DNA of 64,000 nt from Niebla homalea (lineage: Eukaryota > Ascomycota > Lecanoromycetes > Lecanorales > Ramalinaceae), in contig JAHGAU010000045.1 in NCBI GenBank assembly GCA_019925105.1, forward strand, positions 107,625 to 171,624, in the 5' to 3' direction. The notes under the pieces are model-generated. The model ran no database searches, was not told where the DNA came from, and worked only from the letters and a program-made list of their open reading frames with translations. How positions within the stretch are numbered: the stretch's first letter is position 1; the number at the start of each line of letters is the position of its first letter. Positions 1 through 14,050 of the stretch are shown piece after piece. The position numbers were made by a program, and so were the translations under genes.

Positions 1-3000
1 ATTATCATAATATATAAAATATAAAGTAAAGATATTTTCCTTAATATAACCTTATTAAAAACGAAGAAAAAACTTAAAAAGTCGAAAAAATAAATTAATA
101 AAAAAGGATATAAGATAATAAAAATATTAAAATAGTCGTTCGTTATCATAATAAACGGGATATACCTAATAAAGTTTATTAAAAAAAATTACCTTAAAAC
201 GGATAAAAAAAGAGAATATAGTTTTTTATCCCGGATTAAAAATTATTAATTATAATCTTCCTTTTATAATAAAAAGGCTAAATACTTTTAGCCGGATAAA
301 GAAGTACTTTATGGTTATTTTAAGTATAACGTTAATAAAAAATATATAATAATATCCTCGATAAAAAGGTAATAAAGGGTAAGTCCCTTAAATTAATAAG
401 GTTATAAGACCGAATAATAAATATTTATTAATACTTTAAATATTAAAGATATAAATATATTATTATAAGGTACCTTGATAGTATAAAGTATACGGTATAC
501 GTTAAAGGGCATAATATATATAAATATATAAGTTTAATAATAAAAAGTTTAATAAAGAATACGTTAAAATATATAATATATAAGAATAATAATTATTTAA
601 CGTAAAACTTATAGTATATAATAAAGGTTAAAAAGACTTAACGTAAGGAAATTAAGATAACGGTTAAAATATAACGTTATAATTTATATAAATCTAGACC
701 GGCAAAATAATTAAGGACGGTTTTAAAACGTAAACGGAGCCCGTTAAATAAAGAAAATTAAAGTATAATAATTAATAACGTAAAAAAGAGGAAGTTTATA
801 ATAATATTAATCTTTAAAGCCGGCAGTTTAACCGGGATAATTATTATAATAAGAAAATTAAGGTAAATAACGCTTAGCTTTAAGGAGAAACCGTTTATAT
901 AAATTAAAATTAATAAAGAGAACTTAATAAAAACGGATATATAATATACTTATACTTTTAAAAATAATATAATATAACGTATATAAAGAAGTAATTAAAG
1001 CTATAATATTAATATTTAAATTTAAAAAGATAAAGGATATTAATATTATAATAATATAAAAGCCGCCGTATAATCTATATATATATTTTTCGATTAACCC
1101 GGGGGATAATTTTTACTTAACCTTTAAAGGAAATAAAACGATATAAATATATTTCTTTATAAATAAAAAATTAAATATAAATAATTAAAACGTTATTTAT
1201 TACGGAAAGAATCTATATATACTTTAAATTATATAAAAAGGAAATACTAAGGGTAATTTAAATATTTATAACGTATATAATCCGCCGTTAATTAATAGAA
1301 AAAAGCCTTTTATAATCCCGTTATTTAAGGATATTATAACCGTACCCGGCGAATACCTTTTAATAAGAGACTTTAATCTTTATTATATTAAAGAAAATAA
1401 AAAAAAAAAATATATAATTAATTACGTTAAGTCTAAGAGTTATTAATAATTATTATCCGGCTTAATTTTACGTTATTAATATTAAAAGGAATTATAATAT
1501 AAGAAAACCAAGGATTTAAGATTATAATTAACTTAAGGTTTAACTTAAAAGGTATTGTTAATATAGTTATTATATACGGGCCTTATAAGGACTTAAAATA
1601 TAATTTAAATTATTAACCGATATAAATAACCTTAAATTAATTAATCGATATAACCTTACTTTTACCGATAAAACGGGCGTAAACAACGGTTAAGGAAGCT
1701 AAGGTATATATAAAAACGGTAAAGATAATATCTTAGTTAACGGAACTCCCCCGGCTTAATAATAAGGAATAAATTAATTTTTTCGTAAAACGGATAATAA
1801 AAACGTTTAATAGAATAATTAATATAATAATCTTAATAATAAAGCCGTTTTAGAAAGTTAAAACTTATTAAAATAAAGAATATATAAAAATAATTATAAA
1901 AATAAAAGCGCTTATTAAGTAAGCGGCCCAATATAAGAATCAGGAGACGTTTATACGGTTAAAAAAAGCTTAAGAAAAAAAGGAGAATATTATTAAAGGA
2001 TTAAATAAACGTACTTTTAGTTAATAATATATAACTTAACCGTTTTTTTTTATAATATTTAGAAATTAATGAAATATAATAAAGAATAAAGTAAGAAATT
2101 TAAGTTTATTTTTAAGTTTTTACCTTTTAAAAGGTTAAACGGTATAATAATTAATATATTTAATAATAAAATTAAGGCCCTTAAAAAAGCATTCTTTCCC
2201 CCGCTATTAAAAATTAGTTTAATAAATATTAATAATACGGTATATCCTAAATTAATAATAATAAATAACGCAATAACTTAAAAAATAATAATTAAAGTAA
2301 TTAATAAATTAAAGAAGAATAAAGCCCCCGGACTTAACGGTATTCTAAATAGGTTCCTATTTATAATAACGTTATTATTTAAAGGGTCTTTATTTACTTA
2401 TTTTAAGGTTATTTTAATCTAGGATATTACCTTTATAAATTTAAAGAAATTAAAACGATAATCCTTAAGAAGCCGGTTAAACCAGATTACTTAGAAATAA
2501 AATTATATAAATTAATAATATTCCTTTATACGTTAAAAAAAACCTTAAAAACGGTAATTATAAAGATCCTTAATAATTACGTTGAAAAGTATAAGTTACT
2601 TTTTAAATAATAAATAAAAACGAAGAAAAAACGGTTAACGGAAACGGTTTTTAAAAGTTTAATTAATAGCGTATATATAATACAAGGTTATAAGAAGAAA
2701 TACATTATAAATTTTCTTTCTTTAAATATTATAAAAATATTTAATAAAATAAATCATTAAAGGTTATTATATAACTTACGGGAAAAAAAGGTTTTATTTT
2801 CTTTTATAAGTTAAATAGAAAGTTTCTTAAACGATTAAGCGATATTAATTAACTTAAAATAAAAGATAATTATAATAAAACTTACGATAATAGGGATCCC
2901 TTAAGGATTATTTATTTTCCTGGTTTTGTTTTTATTCTTTAATAACCCGCTTATTAAAGACTTAATAAAGTTAAAATAAAAGGTTTAAGTTAAAGGCTTT

Positions 3001-3571
3001 ATTAACGATATTTACCTTTTAACTTATAATACGTTTACTTATATAAACTATATAAAGCTAAAATAAATATATAAAGTTTATTTATAATAAATAAAAATAT
3101 ATATAATTTAATCTTTAAGTTAATAAAAAACTTAATTAAAAGGATTATATAAATAAGGTTTAAAGGAAAATAGTCTCGTAAGAAAAAGGTTTTATTTACT
3201 TTACGGTATCAACGTAAGGAACTATTTTATAAAAAACTAAAATTATATATTAAGTAATAATAAAGTTTACTATAACGTATATAGTAATTATTTAATATAT
3301 ATTTAAAGGTATACTTAAATATAAGAAGGAGCCCGTTTCATAATTATAAAAGGTCCAGAATTGGTACCTAAAAGTAGTTAATAAAACATATAAAGCAACC
3401 TCCGTCCCGGTATTAAAGTCCGAGGTCTTTATATTATTAATAGAGTTAGCCCTTAATTAAATAATCGCTTAAACGAGGCTTAAAAAAGGTATATATCCGG
3501 TTACGTTAATAAGAAACGAATATATTTATTAAAATTATAAGAAGTTTCGGATAAAAAAAAGCAGAAAAACG
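1..3571 (+). mobile_element. RIP-degraded Tad-like LINE, 5' segment
   Basis: Remains of a non-LTR retrotransposon ORF2 on the plus strand, entering from outside the window. Seen: an AP-endonuclease motif near 1,348-1,386 reading GEYLLIRDFNLYY (the family has GDFNLHH); a reverse-transcriptase block near 2,308-2,352 reading KAPGLNGI; a block near 2,889-2,950 reading GIP*GLFIFLVLFLFFN, where the stop is a CAA-to-TAA change; and FINDIYLLTY near 2,998-3,030 in place of the catalytic F-DD box. Order and spacing fit endonuclease then RT. The many stops are C-to-T or G-to-A changes, so no function remains. The element is cut at 3,571 by a Gypsy insertion and resumes at 11,229. Confidence 0.85.
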
Positions 3572-3904
3572 TATTAGACTGACTCCGCTGGCGGCACGCC
3601 GGCGGGACTAGTAAAGGTAGGCGTAGAAAACGTAACGTTACGGTCTGGATACTTGGGCATTACTTTAATAAGTAAATTAATAATAAGATTAATTCTTTAA
3701 GAACTCAGAAAGAATTAAAGTATAGTCTTTACTTAAGGTAAAGGTAATAATTACCCCGTTTTACGCCTATTAAGCTATAGCTTATAAATAACGCATATTA
3801 AGGCCGTTATTAAGGCCTTTTATTAAGGCTTAACGGTTTACCTTAACGCAGTAATATAATATATTATTATAACGCCGGCGTAAAGATAACGTTAATTATT
3901 AATA
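3572..3904 (-). repeat. LTR of the Gypsy element (3' LTR by element polarity)
   Basis: 333 bp, aligned without gaps to 10,896-11,228; differences are almost all C/T and G/A. The outer part, about 3,572-3,665, keeps CpA/TpG (GCTGGCGGCACGCCGGCGGG), while the inner part is heavily mutated. Confidence 0.9.
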
Positions 3905-6900
3905 ATTATTTCCCCCTTTATATATTAGTCTTTAAGGTATAAAGAAATATATTTAAGAAGCTAGCGTAAAGCCGGCTGAATATAAGGCTTATTAAAAACC
4001 TATTATTAAACCCAATAAGAAAAAAGTAAAAAGAAAAGAGTCCTTAAATATATACGTAAATATAATAGTATCTATTTAATAATAATATAATAAAGGTATT
4101 TTACGTTAATAAATAATTAACGTAATTTAAAAAGCTTATTAAAAATTTCTTTATAAAATTTAATAAAAAAAATAAAATAAAAAAAGTGTCTTTATAATAT
4201 TAATTAATAATTATTTAAGGCTTTATTATTAATTTATTACGTTATAATAAAAATATACGTTATCGTAGAAACGGTACGTAATTATAATAAAACCTTTATT
4301 CTATTTTAAATTTTTTTTCTTTTTTCTTTAATAATCTTAATTATTCTTATAAATATAATATATTAAGGGTTTATATAAATATTTATAAGTTAATATACGT
4401 ATAATTATATACCTTTATTATTTATATTATTATTATAATAAATAACGTTAATATTATATAAACGTTTTATTTACGTTAATAATCCGTTTATTTTTATTTA
4501 TTAATAAAATATATAAGTTTATTTTAATTTTTAAATAATATAACGTATATATAATAACGTTTTATTAATATAAATATAAATATAATATTAATGATATATA
4601 TAATAACGCTTTACTTAATTTATTTCTTATAAGATAAACTTTTATATTAACGGGGTCCTTTATTTTATTATAAATATCGTAATAAATAATACCCTTCCCG
4701 TTGCCTTCCCGTAAATATCCTTAACGCCATCGGACCGTTATTATTTTAATATATATATAGTTCCTAAATTAATTATAACCCCAGGTAATTTAATAAATAC
4801 GTAAGTATTAATCGATTAATATACGGTTTATTAAAGCGTAAGTCCGGTACGTATAAAAGCGTAGCGAAATCCTTTAAGATTTTAAAGTTTTCCGGTTAAA
4901 TATTAATTAAACGTTAATTATTATTAATCGGACGGAATATATATTCCGTTAAGTTACTTTAAAAGTTAAAAAAAAAATATTAATCCTTTAAATTAAAAAA
5001 AAGGTACTTATTATTTACGTTAAAACGGCAGAAAAAAAGATTATCCGGCTTAAAAAATAAATAAATAAATTATAATTTAATAACGTAATAACGGTATTAA
5101 TATTTAATAACTAAATTAACTTAATACGGGGGGTCCGGGCCCTTTATAAGAGTTAATTCCGTTAAGGAGTTATTCCCTATTTTCTAACCCTATATCCGGG
5201 GTAAAGAAAATAGACTTTAAACTTATAATATCCGGTAACCTAAAAAATAAAAAGGAAGAGGGAAATACGGGCTTCGGCTTATTTAAAGAAAAGGAAGAAG
5301 AGGTTATACCCTTTTTAACGGCGTTATTAAGGGGGTTAACCTTGGTTTCTAAAAGTAATACCTTAGAATTAAATTAAAGAGTTTTTCGGTAAATAATATT
5401 AAAGAGAGGCCTTTAATTAAAACGGAGAAAAAAACGGGGGGAAAAAAAAAGGATAAAGAAAATATGAAGCTTTTATATTTATTTTTAACCTTATTAATTT
5501 ATTTATAAAAAGAAAAAACTTACGTTAACGCGGAGCTATAAATTATTCTTTTATTTTTATATATTAATATTAGTAAAGTTCGGCGTTAAACGTTAAAGTT
5601 AATAACGTTAAGCGTTAAGCGTTTATAATCTATATATTATTAAAAAGTAATAAGGCGAACGATATTATAAGTTACCGATACGTTAATGTAAACTTACTAA
5701 ATATACTTATTAATCTTTTATTACTTTAAATAACTTTATTTTTTCAACTTTATTTACTTAATATTTCCTTAATAACGCGTTGGGCGCTTATAATTTAATG
5801 CTTGCGTTTCTTTATTTTTTTAACATTATCGTGGTTATTATTAGAGCCATTTTTACCAAGTATAATATTATAATAAAGATAATTATTTCCGTAACGCCGG
5901 CTTATCCGCATATATAATACCCGTAATAAAGAAAGTTATTAATTAAAGCTTAAACTCCAATAATCTTACGGAAGGATAACGTATAAAAGTTAAATAATTA
6001 TAGTATTAATTATATATATAATTATTAACTATATATATAACTTCCGTTATTATAACGTTATAACCTTATTTATATCTCCTTTTACTTTATATTATTTTAT
6101 CGTATTATTTTTATAATTTTTAAGAATACTTTAAGTTTATTTTTAATACTTATTAATTATATTTAAGGCCTTAATTAATTTATTTAATTTAATATTAAAT
6201 GCTTTTTTTACTTTTAACCTTATTAATAATTTCTTTAATTATTTATTTTTCTTTATTATTAATTAATTTAAGTACTTATATTATAGTTTCCGCCGTTTAA
6301 TTATTGATATAAATATAATAAAACTTTAAAAGAAAAACATAAATAATAAGGTAAATTTAATAAATAATAAAAAGGAATAAACGGTACGTTTATATTTTAA
6401 TTTTATTATTAATTTTAAAGGGTCTTATAAATTAAAGCGTAAATTTTTTATTTAATTATTTTAATTTAAGGTTTTTAATATTTAATATTATTAAATTATT
6501 AACGTTATATAATTTTAACTTATATTTTTTATTATATATTTTTTAAGTTAATTTAATAATATAACGTTATTAATCCGTTAATATTAATTGTATTTTATAT
6601 AATATTTTAATTTTATCTTTTATTATAAATATTTTTTTTTATAGGTTTATTCTTAAGTTTAAAATAAATATTTAAATTATAATTATATATCGCTATAAAA
6701 AGGCTATAATTTAAAGTTAAATATTCTGAATTTATATAAATAAATTTAATTTAAGGGAATAATTTTATTTAATTCGTTTATTTAAAACTGGTGAAAATCC
6801 TTAAATATTATTTAAAGTTTTAATTTTAATGTTTTATTTAATTATCTATTCATAAATAAAAAATAATATTTAATTTACGCTTTATCTTTATATAATAATA

Positions 6901-9900
6901 TATTAAACCCTAGAATTTATTAATAAATAAAAACCCCCGATCTATTACGATTTTAGTCAACGTATTATAATATAATATAATTTCTTTAAAAAAGAAGTCT
7001 ATTAACGTAATAATATCGATTTATTTTATAACGGAAAGGTATCTATATATCTTTATATATTTATTTATGATTATTAAAATCGAATTATAGATATTATCTT
7101 TAACCTTATTCATACGTAAATTAATAATAAAGTTTATATTAAGTTTTTTCTAGGATATAACCGGTTAAAAGAGTAAAGTAAGTTTACCGTAAAAATGATA
7201 ACGTAATACTTTAATCCTTTAATAAGTATTATACGTTTTAATATAATTATTAACTTAAGCCTTTAAGCCGTCTTAGTAATATTTACGGATTAAGAACTTA
7301 TAAGTTTTTTCAGCTTTAAAGTGGCCCGTTAGCGGGTTATTATAATATTTATTAATTAACTTTTTTTTAACCGCTTTATCCCGGGGGACATATATATAAC
7401 TTTTATAAATAATAAGGTTATTAAGATTGAGTTTTTAAGTATTATTATAACCTTAATAAAAATACGTTAATATTACGTTATTATCTTTAATCTTATATAT
7501 AAACGTATTATTAACTTATAAATCCTTAATAAGTAACTTAATTAACTTAAATTCTTTATAAGGCCTTTTAAGTAATTATTAAATCTCTTTTTACGGGATA
7601 ATAACTTAAATACCTTTTAAAGTAAATAATAATTAATAATTAATAATTATTATCCGCCGGCGTTTTACCGATTTATTGGATTAAAGTATAAACTTATTTT
7701 ATAAAATAAATAATAAAATAATATTAAAAAATAAAACTCCTTTAAAATTTAAACGTTTTAATAAAGGATTAATAAAGTTTATTTTACTTTAACGATAAAA
7801 TACTTTAAAATTATAATTAATAAGTTTTAATGCTTATTTAATTTAACGTAAGCTTAATATTAATTATTTTATAAACTTTTAAAAATTATTATAATTTATT
7901 TATATTTAAATAGCTTTAAAGTTCCTTTTTAAATAATACCGTTATTACTTAAACGCCGTAATAATAATGAAAAACTCTTAATCGTATATTTTATAATTTT
8001 ATTTAATAAGGGTTATTTTTCTGGATTAATATATAATTAAATATTAATAACCCTCCTTAAATTATTAAGATAAAATACTTATAATAATAAAGTTAAATAT
8101 ATCGGTTTTTACTTATATTTCCCGTTCTAAGTTAAAATAATAAAATAATAATATATTAATAAATATTTTACGGAACCAGTAGAACGCCGTATTTACTGTA
8201 TTATTTTATTTTAACGGGTTAACTTTTTTTTTCCTTATTATTTTTAAGTAAATTAATTAAAAACTTAATTATTATTAAATATTTATAAATAAAATAATAA
8301 TAAAAATTTATAAAGCTTAAAATAATTTATACTTCCTGGTTAGTTTTTAAAGTAAATTAATCCTTAATAATTTAAATATGCTTTTAATCTATTTAAATCT
8401 TTTTAATAAAAACGATAAACCTTAAGAACTTTACTTAAATAATATTAAATTAATACTTTTTAAAATTAACGTAAAGTTAAAATTAATAAAGTCGCTTAAA
8501 AACTTATTAAATATAATGTTAATAATCCGCCAGATTCTTATTAAATATTAAAATATTATTTAAATAAATTATATAAATTATATTAATAAAATTAATAAGG
8601 GTACGGTTAATATAAACTTAAAAAGTTATTAAAATATTAATTAATTTAAATAATATAACGAGATATTTAAAATGGCTATAAAATATATAAAACGCCGTCT
8701 TTTACTTATTACCGGACTTAATTTATAATTAATAATAAATATCCTTAAAATCTAATTTAATAAACCGTTTAAAGCTATTTAATTAATTAAAAATCTCAAT
8801 AATTAAAAATAATAAGTATCGATTTTTAATTATAATTATATTTAATTTACGGTAATTAATATAAAGATAAAAACCGCCGTTTTTCTTAAGTATAAAAAGG
8901 ATCGGGGCGTTTATAAGTAATATTAAGTAATAAATCCAACCCCGGGTTATAATATCCTTTAAATACCGTTGGAGCTCCGTTAATTTTACTTAAAATAAAT
9001 TATATAAAAGATTATATAATAACTTTTTACCGTTTAAGTTAATAATATAGTTCCCCTATTTTAATTTAAATAAAATATTAATTATATCCTTAAAGAAAAT
9101 ATTTATATATTCGCTTAACTCTTTTAGAACGCTTTAATTAATAAAGTCTTTTATAATATTTATATACGTTAAATTACTTTAAGGGATTTATAGTACTTTT
9201 AAGTACTCCGTCGTTACGTTTACGTAAATAATTATAAAGATTTTATTAATTTCCGTTAAATTTTAATTAAAGTTATAAACGTTATTAATTTATAACTTAT
9301 AAAAATTAACCTTAAAACGTTATTTATCCGCTGCCGGATTAATTATTATTTATAAAGCGTATAAAGTTAATAAATTAAGAATTATATTTAAATCTTTTTA
9401 ATTAATAACGTAAAAGAATATCTTATATTATTTTTATTACCCTTAATTATTAATTAAATAATATTATAATTAATAAACGCTATAATAAAAATTTTATTTA
9501 TTATTAAAAAAAACCGTTTATGGTAAGACGGTAAGGGTTAATTATAAGTCTTATGAAACCATATATATTTATAAAATTAAATTTATTTAAGCTTTAATAT
9601 TAATTAATATACTTAATAATTAAAAATTATTTTAAAAACTTATTTAACCCTTAATAATAAAAGTTAAATATACTTTTAATTATTTTTTTATTAATTTTAA
9701 TTTTAAAACGCTATTAAAGCTTTATTATTTTTTAATATATTATTTTTTTATAGGATTTTACGCTTACTATTAAAACCTTATTTTATAAAATAATAAAGTA
9801 ATTAAATATATAATAGCCTTTTCTATAATATATATAATATTTAACGTTCCTATTTACTTTAAGGGTGGTATTAGAGTTTTTAAATATAACCTTATGCTTT

Positions 9901-10895
9901 TAACCGTAAGAATTAATTTTAATAAAGATATATATTAACTTTAAGCCGTTAAAATTCAATTTAAATACCTTATTTTTAAGGGATTTACCTTTATTAACTT
10001 TTTAATTATCATTAATAATACGCTTTAAGTTATTTTCTTATATAATTATTATTATTATAATATTATCCCGGGTTCTTAATACTTTATTAATTATAAGGAT
10101 TTTAATTTTAAGCTTTAATAAAAGCTTTATAAAGAATATATAAGTATAAAACTTATTTAATAATAATAATAAGTTTTTTTTATAATCTTTAAAGTATTAC
10201 GGAATTACGTTATTTTTTAATTAAAATATTATTTAATATCCTTAAACCGTTTATAATAAGTAAATTAATGGTTTTCCGGATTAATTAATAAATTTAAAAG
10301 CTTATCCTTAAGCTTTTAATAACTTATTTTATTAATTTCTTTATTTAATAAGTTAAAGATTTTATAAAAAATAAACCTTAAATAAAAAATTATCTTTTTT
10401 CTTTTAATAAAAAAGTACTTAAAATAAAGTATAAATTATCTCTTTAAGTTAATAAACTATATTTAATATTTATTTTTAGATTGATTTTAATATAGCTTAA
10501 GCTTTTCCGGATAAAAAAACTTATTTTTATAAGGTAAAATAAAAGCTATTAACGGTATATTATTAATATAAAACTTAATAATAAAATTAACGCAGGGCAA
10601 AGTCCTGGAGTATAAACCCTTATATTACGCGTTAATACGGCTGGATATATACTCTTAATAAGTATAATTCTTAATTTTAAACCGGTTAACTTTAAACTAT
10701 AATTTTAAAAATTAAGCTTATTAAATAGTAATATTATAATAACGCTTTACCGCTTTAATTTATTTAACTATAATAAAAAGGTTTTTAATTAAAAAGTGAA
10801 TATCGTTTTTTTATTTTAAGGTTTATTAAGTTAATTAAGTATTTATTATAACGGTAATGTTAAGCCTTTTTTTTAATAAGGAAAAAGAACTAAAA

Positions 10896-11228
10896 TATTA
10901 AATTAACTCCGTTAACGGTACGCCAGCGGGATTAATAAAAGTAAATATAGAAGACGTAACGTTATAATCTGGATACTTAAATATTACTTTAATAAGTAAA
11001 TTAATAATAAGATTAATTCTTTAAAAACTTAAAAAGAATTAAGGTATAACCTTTACTTAAAATAAAGGTAATAATTACCCCGCTTTACGCCTGTTAAGTT
11101 ACGGCTTATAAATAACGTATACCAAGGCCGTTGCCAAGGCCCTTTGCCAAGGCCTAACGGCCTACCTTGGCGCAGCAATATGGCGTATTACTATAACGCC
11201 GGCGCAGAGATGGCGCTAGCTGCTAATA
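10896..11228 (-). repeat. LTR of the Gypsy element (5' LTR by element polarity)
   Basis: 333 bp partner of the copy at 3,572. Here the outer part, about 11,100-11,228, is spared (TTGCCAAGGCC repeats, GATGGCGCTAGCTGC), while the inner-facing part is RIP-mutated, a mirror image of the other LTR. Confidence 0.9.
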
Positions 11229-12341
11229 AAACGATACTTAACCCTTTTACGGAAATTAAATTAAAATAAGCTAAAAAGGAAGTTAACTTAATTTATATTT
11301 AAGAAATTAACGGAAAAATATATAAATTCTTACCGGAAGTAAAAGTAACGGAAATTAAGAGGATTATAAAGGTAAATTTAATAACGATTACCTTATAAAC
11401 TATAATATAGTAAATAAAGTATTAACGTAAATATAAAGATTCAATCTTTTAAGGGCGATAATACCCGGCTTTAAATAATAATAAAGTTACCGATAAATAT
11501 CTCCGGCGTTACGGTATTATAAGGAAAAGGGATAACGTATTAACGATTTAACTTAAAACGGGTAAAAACGGTTTAATTTACTTCCTTTTTATTATATATA
11601 TCGGTAACCGGACGGACGTTAATTATAAGTATAAATAAAAGAAGTAAAACGCTATTTACGTATTTATTTTTTACTTATTATTTAAAGAACTTAAGTTAAA
11701 ATTAATTAAAAAAATAAAGATTAATAATTACCGTTGAATACTTATTATTAAAAAGGGTATTAAGGTAATTATTAGGTTTATAATAATTACGGGCTTATTA
11801 TTATAGTTTAATTTAATTAAAAAGATAGAAAAATAATTAAAGACTTAATTAAGAAACCTTACCGTTAACCCGGAAATAAAAAGTAAAGGCGAAAAGACTA
11901 TATTTAATAAAGGTTTTAGGCTATAAATACCGGGGTAATATAGGAAACGTTATTATATCGATTAATAGAGTTATACGAATAAAAAAATAATAATATACGT
12001 ATCGGTATAAATATTTAAAGGCATAATCGGAAATCTTAATATAAAACGGATTAATAAGGTAATAAAAAAGTAATAAGTTTAAAGGTAACCTTTATAAGGA
12101 TTTAGTCGTAATATTATAGGTTTTCTTAAAAAAACGTATAAATAAATTATTATTTTCTGGACGGCCGTAAATATTCTTAACCTTTAAGGTAAGAATAAAG
12201 GCTAAATAAGCACCGGTTTTTATTTTTAACGTTATAGATATTAGGTTTTTACGGTTATTAATAAGGCTAAATAGCCGATTATTAAGGAACGCCAGAATTA
12301 ACTTAGCTAGACCCGTAATATAAATCAATCAATCAATCAAT
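11229..12341 (+). mobile_element. RIP-degraded LINE, 3' segment with ATCA-repeat tail
   Basis: Continuation of the LINE beyond the Gypsy insertion; it begins with the duplicated AAACG. It ends in about four tandem ATCA units near 12,323-12,341. The same 3' end is found on minus at 14,051 and 45,265 with TTGA repeats, which defines the family's 3' terminus. An open frame on minus at 12,092-12,328 is only a chance opening in this repeat. Confidence 0.8.
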
Positions 12342-13870
12342 ATTAATTAATTAAAGGAAAGTATATAAGTAAATAAAAGTAAATATTAAAAGTTATAATA
12401 ATGTCAGGGGCTCAGGTAAGGTGGTTCTGAACATAAGTGAATTCTAACTATGTAAATATAGCATATAAAGGGATTGCAGATATTATGTAGAGTGTTTAGG
12501 ACGCTTTACCCAATAAGGTAAAGTGTCCAGAATAAGCGAAGCGCTAAGCCTTAAAGCCGCATGGACACAGCTACATGCTATGGGCAAGTGATGGTTCCCT
12601 GAAAAATAAAGAGTATATTTTTAATAAATATTATCGAATATAATATTAAGCGTTAAAGAAGTTTATATAAAAATTAAAAAATTATTTGAAGATTAATAAA
12701 TAATTTATTTATTATTATTTTTTCTTTCTTTTAATATTTTAAGTAATAATATATAAGTAATAATAATTATAATAAATATAATAAATTATTATATCCCTTT
12801 ATTATTTCCTTGAGATTTATATAATAAATTAATATAGAAATAATATTAATAAACGGGTATAAATTATATAGTTATATATAATATTATCTTAAATACGTTA
12901 ATAAAAAGATAGATTAAAATTTATAAAATAAAATTTAAATAAAGCTTACTTAAATAATTAAACCTCCTTAAAATGTATTTAAAATTACGTAATGAATTTA
13001 CTTAAAATATATTTAATAATAACGGGATTAAAAAAAATATTAGAAGTATATAAATAAAAGAATAGGGTAAAAAGTAACCGGTTATAAGGTCCGATTTTTA
13101 TAAATGGCGGTATTTATAATCTTTTAATAAACGGAATAGGGCGCATTATACCCTTAAGCGGACTAAATATATTATACTTAAAGGAAATATAAATATAAAT
13201 AGCTTAAGCCTTCAAATAAATAAATAAAAAGTACCGATATTACCGTTATCAACGTATTAAAACGATAAAAAAGGGTATCCTTAAGAAAATCAAGTCTTAA
13301 TATACCTATTTTTTATTATTACGTAAGATTTAAAAATAAGGTTATAAAGGGAGTAAGTAAATACATATATAAATAACGTTAGAAAATAAGAATTATTTAT
13401 TAACAATACGTAATATTAATAAGGGTAAATTTATTAAAAAAAGAATAAAGGGTAAATAGTTATTAAATTAACGCTTTTTTAACTTTTATACTTATAATAA
13501 GTTAAATTATATAATAAATATTATAAACGATTAAATAAGTAATTAAAATATATATAAATATATATAATATAGTCCGGAATATAATAATATTAAAGGTAAT
13601 ATTTTATTATAAAGGGAGTTAAAATAAAGGAAAATATAAAAGATATAAAATTTATGGATAAATATATAAAGGAATAGAAATATTAAAAAGGTTAATTAAA
13701 GATAGAATCAATTTATATATATTTTAAAAAAGAAAAGTATAACAGATTATTATAATAAATAACCTATACCTTATTAACTTATATAGGGGCTACGGCCTAT
13801 CTTTAATTATACTCTATTGCTACCTGCTATTTTATTACTTTTACTCTTTCATCCCTTCTCATCTTTTCTG
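12341..13870. repeat. Repeat R1, copy 1 (interrupted at 12,414-12,602)
   Basis: About 1.3 kb of A+T-rich DNA matching 62,811-64,000 in the same orientation over its length, with C/T and G/A differences and small gaps. Its last 300 bases also match 50,725-50,995. No coding motif was recognised. It could be a long LTR or untranslated part of an element whose body lies elsewhere. It follows directly on the LINE tail. Confidence 0.65.
12414..12602. mobile_element. MITE-like 189-bp insertion in R1, spared from RIP
   Basis: A block of normal composition that is absent from the R1 copy at 62,811, so it is an insertion. Ends are TCAGGGG and TCCCTGA (6 of 7 inverted match). A 12-bp inverted repeat sits inside (GGACGCTTTACC at 12,499-12,510, GGTAAAGTGTCC at 12,517-12,528, 6-base loop). 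No clear target duplication was found. It keeps CpA/TpG, fitting its short length, below the usual size for RIP detection. Confidence 0.5.
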
Positions 13871-14050
13871 CTACTTATTTATATATTCTTTTACTTTTAA
13901 TTATTATGTTACTTATATTTACCGTAATTAAGGTATTAACCTCGCTATTATTTAAGCCTTACGTATACGTATCGTTTTGGACCTCTAGGGTCCCTTTGTT
14001 CGTCGCCATTTAAGTTTTTTATTTTAAGGAGAAAAATCAATAAGTAAATA

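Larger units (their letters stand above)
3572..11228 (-). mobile_element. Complete-structure Ty3/Gypsy LTR retrotransposon, RIP-inactivated
   Basis: A 7,657-bp element with direct LTRs at 3,572-3,904 and 10,896-11,228 (both 333 bp). LTR ends read TATTAG..CTAATA, that is TGTTAG..CTAACA after RIP. A 5-bp target duplication AAACG lies at 3,567-3,571 and 11,229-11,233. Pol is on the minus strand: RT-like NAPILFILKKNGGFYLYINYR near 8,850-8,990, then a block near 8,590-8,700 (family: [20 protein letters not shown]), and an integrase zinc-region motif NPLTGHFKAEKT near 7,300-7,370. Stops from C-to-T/G-to-A are everywhere. It sits inside the LINE at 1-12,341. About 2.3 kb between integrase and the left LTR (3,905-6,200) is unassigned and could hold another decayed insertion. 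Confidence 0.9.

Noticed and set aside
12092..12328. 78-codon open frame on minus
   Set aside because: It lies in the LINE 3' end and is broken in the homologous copies at 14,051 and 45,265.
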